NCBI GenBank assembly: GCA_914767715.1
Contig: OU612068.1
Span: forward strand, 19,530,001-19,594,000
Direction of reading: 5' to 3'
Source: Membranipora membranacea
Taxonomy: Eukaryota; Bryozoa; Gymnolaemata; Cheilostomatida; Membraniporidae
Length of the DNA: 64,000 nucleotides
Shown here: piece after piece, positions 1-12,300 of the stretch
Numbering within the stretch: position 1 is the first letter of the stretch
Layout: every line of letters begins with the position of its first letter
Position numbers and translations under genes: made by a program
Notes under the pieces: generated by a model
Seen by the model: only the letters and a program-made list of their open reading frames with translations
Databases searched by the model: none
What the model was told of the DNA's origin: nothing

Positions 1-214
1 TAAATGTACATAGATATATTGACAGCCTAATTTTAAATCATGACACACACCTTTGATAAGCCCGTACTTGGACTTGAAAAGCTCGTAAATGAAATGTATT
101 TAGCTTATAAACATTAAGCATGGCATTGGCTTGCCAAGCAAGCTATTCTCTTTAATATAAGAATAAATACCCTGACAGGACACTCTATATGGATTCAGCT
201 GTTCACAAACAAAC

Positions 215-341
215 CTGTAGGTGGGGGTGCAGGGGCAGCCTTTTTCTTACCCCCTCTCTTTGAAGGGGGAGCGGCTGTAGCCCCTGAAGGTAGGGTTTGA
301 CTTCTTTGTACAGCAGCACCAACTGGTTTCTTAGTTTCTAC
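215..341 (-). CDS. COBL: COBL coding exon 12, KRAP motif 2
   Basis: It encodes APPSKRGGKKKAAPAPPPT, a second KRAP-type Lys cluster running into A-P-A-P-P-P. The acceptor is TTATAG and the donor GTTTGT is weak. It leaves in phase 1 and the next exon is outside the window. Confidence 0.8.
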
Positions 342-3300
342 CTATAATCACGCAGAGTGAGCATGTCATGGCGCTTTTTTCACCAGCAATTGCTCAACAA
401 TGTCGAACTTACATGAAAGTACTAGGTACAATGACCTAATAATCGTCTATTCTCATGTTTAATGGTATAGACGATAAGATAGACTATGGCAAAGGTTATT
501 CACAAATTACAAGTATACAAAGAACTTCATCGTATCATAGCAGACATGATACGCTCAACATCAACTCACAAATTATAACCTAGCGACCAGCCAAGAAATC
601 AGCAGTCATGTAACATTCTAAGAGACATAAATGTGTATATGATGATGAGAGCTTACCTGAGAAGTAGGTCTAGTGGTCTGTGCGCCGCTGCGAGGTAATG
701 ATGAGTATTCTGCAGTATTACGAGAGGAGAGGGTATCTGGAGGAGTAATCGGAGGTTCATGGTATCCACTAGAGTCTGAACTGTTCCTACAACACAAAAT
801 ATCACATACAAACAAACATGACATTTCCTCCAATACTTATTTTATTTATTTGCAGGATGGGACAAAGGAAGGAGAATGCAACTCCAATCTAAAAGTCTCG
901 TTAATTTAAATTACATGTTAAGATCTGGCAAGTGTGCAACAAGTGTTTTGTCCCTAGGGTTTCAAAATTTATCAATGTGAAATCAGTGTAGGTTAACACA
1001 TAGGTGGATATAGTAGTCAATTATTTTTGTTTTGGCTAGACATTGTACCATGCAATATTACATTAAATTACTGCTAGTAGATTCCAACTCTTTATAACTT
1101 AGTTAAAGCTCGTTACATTTTATGCACATTTACATAACAAATAATCATGCAGAGAGTTGAATGGTAGTATCAATACACATATCAGAGAGTTATTCATGCT
1201 TTCATTCTGCGCCATGTTAGACTGTCTTGCCCCAGGCAAAATCTGCAATTACTCTCAAGTTATGCAACAGTATACGTGTTCAAATTTGTTTTAGACAGTG
1301 TATAGTTCCAGACATTGTCCAGCATATTCACTGCGTTATTGAAGGCCTAATCAATAATCAATGGGTTGACCACAAAAAGATCAATAGCGATTTCATGCAT
1401 GATTAGATAGGCCATAGACCCTGGGACTAATGTGTATTTTGGATAGAAACTACACAATGCCCAATGTTGTGAGAACGGGATCAGATTTCAATAATGCCTT
1501 TTTGTAGGACACAATGCTCCTGTCTATATTACAATATTCAGTGTGGACCTAGACATCATAGGCTGACAATGTGAGGACTATTCTTACACAAAACATGATG
1601 ATAGACTTGTGCTATGACATTATTAAGTCACAGCTATACCATGTTTAAGCAAATTTTTCCAATAATATGTCTCAAAAAAAGTTTCCGCTCAAGTGTTGAA
1701 CAAACCTGGAGTGATTCCTATGGTCAGCAGGGCTGCGTTTAGGCTTGGCAGGCTCCTTAGCGGAGAAACTTGCAGAGCCAGTCATGAGATTGGGTGTGGA
1801 AGCGTACATTGGAGTTTTCTTTTCCTCTGATATCGTCACCATTGTGCTCAAGGGTCTGTAATGAGAAAATAAAGGTTGAATAGTACAACAGGAAGCGTGG
1901 AGTCCTGAAATGTTGAAAGTTGTAGACAGGCAAAATCGTTGACATTCTGTGACTAAGCGTTGCTCATCAAATTGGCCGTACAATGTCCACATTGCGGTTG
2001 CATGCATTACGGCAATCATTTTCTCTGTCGTTGTCAAGTGCCTTCACAGCAACTAAGATCAGAAGTCAAACAATAGTCTTATCAGAGTCAATAAGATCAG
2101 CCCTGTGATGATAGCGCTGGAATGTGGGAGTTATGTACACACAAGCTACTGATCAGGCAAGCCTAGTGTGTATATATAATCCTAATATAAGTAGCCTTAT
2201 CAATGGCATCATGTGGGCATAGAGCCAAAAACAAGATAAGACTTCAGCTTAACTCGCCCATTCAAGAAAATTTGCAGGCTAACGCTTGCAAATTCATAAT
2301 CGTTGGTCGCATGCGTACAAAATGCATAGACTTTCAAAAGCGGGAGATGTTGTGTCTTTAACCCATATCTTACAAATCACCAAGCATGTACTGTCTGGTT
2401 GTGAGCAATGTATAATTCATTGACAACACGCCTTATTTTATTACTGTTTGCCATAGTAGAACAGATCATCAGTCAGAGTCTTCCAATCTGACCAAGTAGA
2501 TTTCCATCATGTACATGGTCATGATACCCTGTGAGAAACCTGGAGTGGGTTTCTGCCAGCGGGTCTACATACTTGGTTCAGATGTAGCAATGGTGGTCGG
2601 ATGCCCTTCTTGACACCACCATATCCACAGGAATCAACACGGGTCTCCTGGATGAAATACCTCCCCCACCCATTGAGTTAGGCCACTCTTCTGTGAAGAC
2701 CCGACAAAAAGTAAAGTAATGTGGTCACATGACATACCTGGATGGAGGGGCAGGTGCTCGGTACTTTTTCTTAGAGGGAGCTCTCTTTGCTTTATTCCTG
2801 ATTATATCATCTTCCTCATGCTCCTCCTGGATCGTCGGAGGCTGAATCTAAGGAGACAAAATACAAGAAATTGAAAGCAAAACCAACAAATAAGGCCCAA
2901 AAAGATTTCAATTCATCATTGACTGAGCAGATTTCGAACCTAATGTTAAGTTGGCCCAAAAACAGGTCAATGACATCCTAGAATTAAACACACCAATTAG
3001 ACACCAAAAGGTGTTGAACCATTGATTTCAAAACTACTGCTATGTCGGCCCAAAAAAAGTTAAAGGACGACCTAGATTCAATAACTGCCGATTAGACCCT
3101 TATGAAATTGTTCTGAATATGCTCAGCAGAAGGGGTCGCCTAAGTGTAAGTTAAGGAGATGGAGAACAGATCTTTAGTTGTCTCACCTTTGGTTGGGGTT
3201 TAACTTGAGCTTGAGGTTTCCTAGGAGCCATCGTTATATCCCCTGATGTAGGCAGCGCCTGCACTGATTGGCTGAAGTTTCGGCTCTCCTCTAATTTTTT

Positions 3301-6300
3301 CTACAACCAGACAAACCTTGAATGAACAGAAGATATCATCCAGATAACCCTTTGTACACCTGCAGCTGGAGGAGCGCAATCCGGAAAAGTGATGAAATAA
3401 AGCCTGATCCATCTGACATCTTAGTCTATCTCATGAGAAGCCATAATACAACTCACAACCACAAAGTCAGTGGTATTTGTTTGGCACACACTTCCCAGAC
3501 CCTCATCTTTTCACCATTTATCAAAATATGTTGCTCTCATGGCAACAGAAAGCATCTCTTTCTCTGAGGCATTTCTCTCTCTGACACATTTGGTATGGAA
3601 AGAAAGCTTTATTCGGTTAACTTTAGTTTAATTTGGAAATAAGTTGTATCTTTGGGGACGGTATCAAACTAAGGTGAATGGAATCAAACTGAGCAAGCCT
3701 TCAGTGACCATAAAGACTATCACCTCATATCGCAACTAGCAAAAGAGTAACAACACCTTGGCTTACATCCTACAGCTCGAGCTGCGCCTGTCACTGTGCA
3801 AATATTTTCGGTAGAAAAAATATGTTTTTTTAAGACATCATAGCCCAAAAAAGTACATCTATATTGAATTTCAGTTTGCTTTATAAGAAAGCGAGTTTTG
3901 CTGTTTAACAATGGATCATCAATTTTATTGTGTCAACATAACTTTAACCAATTCTCAAGAGGTTCATTTCAGATAAGGGTTTAGGAGAGAAGGTTGATAA
4001 AAACATAAGCACCATCACCATTGTAAGTTGTGAAAGGTTGAAATGTTTGTAGAATGAATAGGCCATCTTAATATTCAGTCTATAAACTACGACAAGATAT
4101 ATTAGAACTGTTACAATAGCTGCACCATTTATTCACCTTTCAAAAGGGTTCAGTTTGAAGTTAAAAATCCCTTGCTAGGGTAAAATGCTGATAAGTGGGG
4201 TTACGCCCCTCCACTCGACATTCCAATCAAACAGCATTAGTCAACAGTGTCTGTTAACTGTATATATGTATGTATGTATACATCACATCAGTGGTGCTTT
4301 GTGCGTGTATTTATGAGCAGTCTTAATCACATAGTAAGTGTAAACCCGCTTTGAAGACTTGACTACGCAGTATATAGAACCACAAGCGGCAACGTGCAGC
4401 AGACATTTGGAAGGTATCTTTGGAGTGTCAGCATGGTGTGAAAAAATGTCAGTGATTCACATAACTACTATGTATTAGGGAGCACTAATTGCAGGGCAAT
4501 GTTATCCTGTTATGTGTTAGCAGAAAACAAGTTTAGCCTTACCCATGCTTGAGGCATATTGGGATCATCCTTATTTTGTTCCTCTTGCGCCTAAGAGTTC
4601 ATAACGATAACAGACACATGGAATTTAAAGATTCGACCCCATATTTATCGTCATAAGGGCCAAAAGCACTGCAGGACCTCTACATAAACAAACTATCAGG
4701 GTTGGTTTGAGAGTATTGGCCAATCCACAGTCATCTTCGGGTCGGGGCATTTGTAGGTTAAATCAGTGATAGGGGGATTAGGACGGGTTGTTGACTAAAT
4801 TTTTGTGATACCACCGCTGCTTTATCTCGTATCAATTTAATCCGAACCCGAATCAAAACAGACTGACTCACCGATTTACTTTTGTCTTTCCGCGATAAGA
4901 ACGAGAATAATCCTTTCTTCTTTTTCACTTTCTCGAATGGGTCGGCCATCTTGGTGGCACCGTTTGACTGGTGTTTATTTGACGTTGGCCTACTAATGTC
5001 TATCATAGAACTGTGAAAGTCAGGAGCTGTAAATATAAACATAAATTGATAAATACATATACTATCGTGATGTTATGTTTTAATGTAAAAGATAACATGA
5101 GCAAATAAAAATAGGTTGATAAAAATTTCAGATTGTCTCCGAATGGCACCTTGAAGGCACCTGCCAAACTTTGCACATCTAAAAACAAAAGAATCAGCTG
5201 ATGTTAGATTGCAACAAAAAATTTCCGTTTTAATGTGTTTCCATGGCTGTTTCTTTGCTATCCATCATAAGATTTCTGATGTGCCAAATATCCCATCCTA
5301 TTATATGTTGGTTAAATCTGGCATGTAGGGTGGTCAGTGCGACGTTCGTAAAACCAGTACCCGTCCATCTGACAGCTCTTGTAGAGATACAAGCCTCGGC
5401 CAGGCGGACAGGTTGATCAAGTTTAATCCAGTTGACTGCATTCAAGTTGATCCCTCTCGCCGGCCTAATTAGTTGATTGGGAGCAACTCCAAATGTAGAC
5501 AATGGATTAAGCTTGGTCTAGGTGGGCGGGTACTGGCTACGAAGGGCAGTTTTGATTGTAAAGCGAGCCAGTTGAAAAGAGTGTTTACAGCAATTTGGCA
5601 GTTGAGAGGTATTTAGGTTACAGACTGAGCAAGGACTTGAGAATATAATAAGCTTGCGAAAAGAGTTAGCTACGTGCATACTTTAGTGCGAGATCTTTAC
5701 GATTGTACACATTTCCAGCCCCATATAGTCGGTTAATAGTTCATCCAGACGATTTTATAACAGTAATCATCAATCCATATACATGGTTATATGATATATA
5801 TCCCTACCTAGACAGAGACATCCCTGGTTTAGTTACACATACATTCATGCTTGCTGATAATAATCTCCTAACTGGGGTCTAGCTATGCCAATATTACATA
5901 TTTTGCTGTTGTGCAAAGCAAGCAACTACTATGGGACAACTCAGCAAGAAAACTAAGCAAAGTCATAATGGTGTTCAAACGCCGTAATTTCTGTGGTGCT
6001 CGAGTATAGACTAATTCAAGTACCCCCCCCCCCCAAACTTATACATGAAATAAGGGGTCAACAGTCCATACTAAGTGTGAGACTACTGTACCTGATTCAG
6101 ATGTCGTCAGCTCCTCTAAATCAAACAATGCAGTTAAATTATGACATTGGATGTGAAAATTCCCACCAACCTGTTACGGAGTGCCTTCATTTCCCAAGAA
6201 TACATTCTAGCAAGCTGCCGAAAACGGCATACCAACAAAAAATCAAAGACGTAATAGTGCTTTTACAAATTTGTTATTGCAGCAGTTTGACACAAAAGAA

Positions 6301-9300
6301 GCAGTGGGTTCTGTTGCGAACTAAAAATACTTGTCACATACCATATGGTGTAGGTGAAAACAATCTCAATTGAATCCGGTTGAATCATAAATCTTGAAGA
6401 GTTGAATGGAAATGTTTTGAATTTGATCAGTGGGTTGCAAGTTTGATTTGTCACAAAGAATGGATTCTTAGAGTGAACGCTCCTAGCTGACACACAAGGA
6501 TCAAATAGCTACTTAGTTTAACTATCCCTACAACAATCGTGGAAAAACAAAGGACTAAGAGTAGGATCTCTTCATCTTAACAACAATAGCTAGTATTGAT
6601 CTCAAAAATTCACAAAACAACAAGAGCTATGATAAAGCAAACACTGGAGCCAATGATGAGCTATGCTAGACAAGCTTATGTTTTTTGGAAAGGCAACTCC
6701 CGGTTTTGGAAATACCCTGTATCCTAATGCAGGAAGGCATTCATATATTATACTATTTCAGTATATATAATTGACCAAACCTAAATATAGGTACAAGCAC
6801 TTAGTGACACTGTACAAAAATCAAACTCAATTGCATGTAATCAAAGCATAGCCAGACTTATTGACGGAGAATATCTTGAATTCAACCTTCAGTCTCCAAG
6901 AAGCAACACCTTCAACGCTAGAAACCAGTGATAGAAACAAGGCAACGAGCAGTAGTTATGTCCTGATAGCAGGTCAACGCACCAGAACAATAGGATAATA
7001 GGGATAATGAACCTGTAAAAAGTCAACATTCTGTGTAACATGTTGTATATAGAGCTAAAACAAGCATTATTAACACAGAGTAAGGATAAATATATAAATA
7101 TAATGTGGTAATATGTCGTTATGTAATCTCACCAGCGCACTGTTTGATGCTGATTTCGTTGGCTTGATAGTCGCTGAGGGTTTGTGACATATCCACCGTT
7201 GTATGCGGGTGTTTGGTGAGCCGGACTTCGTAACGTGAAGGGTCAAGGCCCTTCTCCAAACATATTTTTCTGAATAAATCCATTATAGGAACGGTTGGAT
7301 TGAGTCTTTGTAGAGATTTCACTCCCCGGGGCATATTCACAGTCACTCGAATAGTTTGCTGTAAAATACAAAAGAATGTTTACAGATAGTAAGCAATTTG
7401 ATTAACAGCTATTTCCCCTCTATCTTAGCATGATCGCCAGGGATTGGAAAAACAAATGTTTGAAAATAGTGTGGAGGAGTGTGATTTGCACTAAGTTTCA
7501 AATTACACACATAATATTAAAGTGTAGGCTGAAGGCTAAGAAGATAGGTCTGTAGGCCTTGACTTGCATTCTCCCGGGCCTTACAGCCAATTGTAGCTAC
7601 TAAAGTTGATTAGGCTTACCGCCCTCTCAACAGTCAACCTCACCTCAAATTTACTGGCATCTTTTTGTTTTTGAACTTCGTTTTCTCTCTGCTTCTTTTG
7701 CATAGCTTTGTTTAGGAGATATATCTTATTGACACCTAAAGTTCCGATCGTCTGACTGGATTTGTAGTCTATAGTACGTCCTGTCTCTTCTGATACAGCG
7801 CTGATGACATGCTCTCCGGGACGAAGTTTGGATCCCGAGGCGACCTGCACCAGCAGGTCCATCATAGGTGTGCTGAAAAACAGAGCATAATATTGTATTA
7901 TTTGGGGCATGGAAATGGTGAGATGGCACAATTGCCAAGCGACTGGTGAAGCAGGAGGGTTGAATTTTACTAGGGGAGCTCTCCAGGTTGATTGTTCCGA
8001 CCCCAGCACCCTCTGGGTATATATCGCATAACTAATGACTTCAAAACCATATTCAGATAGATCAATAGGCCTACATAATTTCTAGATTCAAGGGGTGAGG
8101 ATATGTGCCCTGACACAGGTTATTGAGGACAGTGTAGGTACACTTGGACATGGACACAGAAGGCAACAGCCAATTTTGAGCACTACAACATCAGCCTTGT
8201 ATGTGCATTATGACAATGGCGTATTTGCAGTCCACCAACTGACCATTGGTTTAGCCCATCAAGTTTTACTCAATTTTTGAATCAAAATTGAACAATGTTG
8301 CCTATCTGAACCAAATACATTACATACTAAAGCTAGGGTTGTTGTTCAAAGATTAACCTATATATTACCACAGAGTAAGGATGTATCCTTACTCTGTGAT
8401 ATTACGATTACGATTAACCTATATATTAACCTATATAAAGCTGTGCACATGAGACATTAATTACTATTTTCCACCGTAGACTCGTAGACTCGATACAAAA
8501 TTCCATATTTTCAAGCTGTTAAAAGTATATGAGCAGGGTTATTAGCCTGTATGGCCTGTAATTAGAGTTATGGCATCTTACAGGGAGAGACGTGATGTTT
8601 ATTTTGGTGCATACAGACGCAAGTAATACTGATTTTGATTTGCGTTCTGTATTTCATCCTACATAACACAGAATTCCAAACACAGCAAGTTAGATCTCCG
8701 GTTCACCCTCTTGTAGAATCAACAAGGCCACTCTTACTGCATGACACGATGTCAAATGACCTTGCTTGATGATGTGGGGTACTAAATTCTCAAATGCTGA
8801 GATCCAAATGAAAATATCAGCTTTACTGTAGGCGCCAAGTATATAATTTTAGCAATCTAGACACCTCCTTGTACCATTTGAGAAAGAAGTGACATAGTTC
8901 ACGAGCCACATCATATGAAATGTCAGGGATAGTATTGCAGTTTCATGGTTTCTAACCCATTTCTGAAGAATTTGATAAAGGGGTGTCAGGTTTAAGCAAA
9001 CCAAAGTTTGATATCATATGTAGGCCTACTGCAAAAATTATGCAATGAAAGTTTTCTTTTGAAGAACGCACAATGGGGTCAGTCAAAACGCAAACAAACA
9101 CGCAACACCTTCAGAGAGCCATCTCAAGTTTTCGTGCAGTATGATACATCTGTGCATCAGGCTTGAACCTAAGGTATTTATTGATGATACAGCGTGACTA
9201 GACCATTGTTTCATAAGCATTTTTTATCACGAGCCAAATCTGATCTTGAGTCGAAGAAAGTTTACGAAATAATCCATCCAACTATGATCAAAAATTTCAA

Positions 9301-12300
9301 AAATTGAAGCATCATCATGACTTTTAATTATTTTTCTATTTACAAGAACTGACACCTCAGGACCCAACTCTAATAATGGTGCGGTGGAAGGTAGGGATAG
9401 GAAAAGTATGAGGGGATTTGTTTGCAACAGCAATATGTTCTGTGAAAAACTGAGGCGTGCCAATAATGGGTGATTATTGGAAAAACTGCCTCTTCCATAT
9501 CGTTGGTATATCGGGACCGTATCACAGGTCTTCTCCAAAACTTTGGTCTTTGGCAACGTTTGACTGCAGAAAAGATGCAAAGCTGTTCGGCTCAGGAGGT
9601 CAGATCAGAACTTAGTTCAGTTGTCAGAGTGACGCTAGATCAAGTTTGATCCATTTGCTTGCATTTGTGCATCAGTTTCTCTCCCTCCACTAGAGGGTGT
9701 AATTATTGTAACAACTGCCTCATTCATTTCATTGGTCTTGGGATATATTATTCATTATGCCAATAAGAGCAGGCAACTTAAATGTAAGTGTTTAAAACCC
9801 ATGTACAACTGTGATATGGCATATTTACTAGGTGTGGATTAAATTTAAAAAATATAATTACATAGCGGTTGCTACATGAATCTCAGAGATTCGATTTAAT
9901 CCTCTATTTGCCGCTGAGGCTTTTTTTATAGTAAAGCTGTAACTGTCTGTGTGTATGACATGTTGTGCTAGCCTACCTATCCAGAAGAATCATAAAACCT
10001 CTCTTTTCTTCATGTGTATCTCTTAATTAGTTAGCCAAACCAGGAAAAGAGGCTATTGAGCAATGAAAAATATCTTTCTTTAGGAACTCATTGTTTTGAG
10101 TTTGACCTGGTTTACAGTCATGGTTTGGCTTGTGCATGAAAGGGATCAGTCACCATCAGTTGTAGATCCTGAAGGAAGGAAGTATGCTTTGCAGGTTTCG
10201 CCAACAATTGCTGGCATGATGGAGATAAGTACCATCTCACCACAGGCATTGTAGATTGGCTTCTTGGCTGTTTGCCTTTTCAAATATTTTTGGAAACCAA
10301 AGCTTTTCTATTTTTACAGCATGGAAAAGGTGGGGCGGTAACAGATGTATCTGCTGAGATGTAATTTCTTTGATAAGGGTAGACTACCAACAACATGGGT
10401 TCTTCTCACTAAGTGAGAAGAACCCATGTTGTTGGTAGGAAAAATTCATTGGTTGGTGATCTACTAAACAACTGAACAATGTAATGACTTACCTCGGGTT
10501 GACATCCATGACCTTGACCTTCTGATCTGGCAGCACCACACTGAGACTAAGCTCCCCATTCTCATTGAGAAGGTCGTTCATATTTACATCACCTACAACC
10601 GATGTCAAACGTAGACAACAGTGAAATGACAAACTGATGACATGGTATGTCCAATGATATTATCTGTAAGATCTTGCATCCCTAAGGCAAACAATTTTGG
10701 TTAGCAAAGAGTCATCAAAGGCACAATGTATATGGTGCAAAACTGATGGTTTACTGTGCATTTGGACAGAAGAGAATGCAATTCCTAGAAAACCCCTTTC
10801 ACATAATGATCCCTTGCGCTTTGCAAGAATAATCAAACACACGGTTGCAATTTTCCCCGCAAGGACAACACCAAACTCATCCCTTGCAAATTTGAAGTCA
10901 TGCCAAGAATTTGTTGACATTACTGTACCAACAGTATTGTGTAGTGGGCTCTGGGGATCGCACTCACTGACAAACCTTTTGACTTATTCTTCTACGGTTT
11001 TGTCAAGGAGTCATCAGATAACATTTTTACACCAAAATGTGCATACATTAGTCGGATCAAAAGCCTAATGAGACAGCGTGTATACCCTTGGGCTGTGACA
11101 TAGGACCAAAGAGAATATGATAAATCTATCACGACACACAAGTTCTGGGCTAGGAGCAATCCAATGTAACAAGATCAAAGACATTTCGAGTTCAGTCCAT
11201 CGATCATTGTCCGATGTTGATTTAGCTTATTTATAAACCAATGAAATTGAAACAAAATAAATAATTGTAAAGTGAATGAAACTCCTACTCCAACATTGCG
11301 TTACTACAAATCATGTGTTTATGAAAGACCAGGTGAGCCCACTTGAAATTTTTCTCGACGTTATTATGACGTTTTTGATTTTCAGTGAAAACGAGCCAAA
11401 AACCTCTGTCGATAGTTTTCAGCTATATAGGTGCTATGGGGCTCTTATCCGCAACCTAGTGGTCCACAGTGCATTCAGTGGTGTTCACCAAACACAGATA
11501 TTTGCTCATGGATTTTCAAATACACACATCCGCCCACACATCTCAGTACAGGGGACGTGGAGCCTCATTTTGGAATTTTATGATTTCATAGTCACAACAG
11601 TCATGGGCCGACGGCAAATCACTCCACATTATCTAACCTGTACACATCCATGTACTAATATGTACAATCAAGTAGATTAAGTTGGTTGTTCTGAAGATAA
11701 AACACCTAGTAGGGACCTCACTATGGTTCTTTTTCATATTCATTAAGTAATGGTATATTCGCAAAATATTACCGAATATACTGCCATATTTGTGCTGGTA
11801 GGCTATACTTGTAATCGTAAAATCAAAGAGATCCTAAATCCTATTGCTAACCAAATTTAAAGCTCACATCATAGGCCTACCTCTAACGTCTTTACTTGAG
11901 GAGAATCGGAGATCATTTAGAGAAGCAGAGGACGTTCTCTTACTGCTAACATTCATATCTCTTCTCCCTCCTGAGATGTTCAAACGTCTGCAAGTAACAA
12001 ACACAATGTGAGAGTATGATGCGATAAAGTTTAATCCAGAAATACACACAAAAGTTTACTGCTTAGAAGTTTCAGACATGGAAAAGAAAAGCAATCATAT
12101 TGAAGGCAACCCCCACAGATGTTTCGTCTATGGCAAGCCTTAAAAAAGCTCATTTTCAAGTGACGAGGTTGATGTTCTAATACATCATTGAGTTATATGT
12201 TTCTGCTACTGCTGCCAACAGAAATCACTTCAACTCAAGAGCTGAATCTCATTCTGCTACTGTGAGTAGACTGTGAGCAGTGTCTATACACGTCACAGTA

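Larger units (their letters stand above)
7873..10492 (-). other. COBL intron 3
   Basis: Intronic sequence. It holds a 14-bp-arm hairpin at 8371-8400, an end of a dispersed inverted-repeat family near 9641-9672, and a perfect 55-base inverted repeat at 10384-10438. An unbroken minus-strand frame of 117 codons at 9227-9580 has no recognised similarity and no splice logic. Confidence 0.6.

Noticed and set aside
5993-6373. 126-codon plus-strand frame as a gene
   Set aside because: It includes a poly-C run read as prolines, lies in a COBL intron, and shows no protein-like features.
9227-9580. 117-codon minus-strand frame as a COBL exon or transposon gene
   Set aside because: The flanking COBL exons join in phase without it, and no family features were recognised.
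10384-10438. microRNA precursor
   Set aside because: The arms are perfectly paired with a one-base centre, which leaves no loop; a palindrome or artefact is more likely.
11276-11680. 134-codon plus-strand frame as a gene
   Set aside because: The composition is random, with no recognisable motif, splice context or repeat copy.
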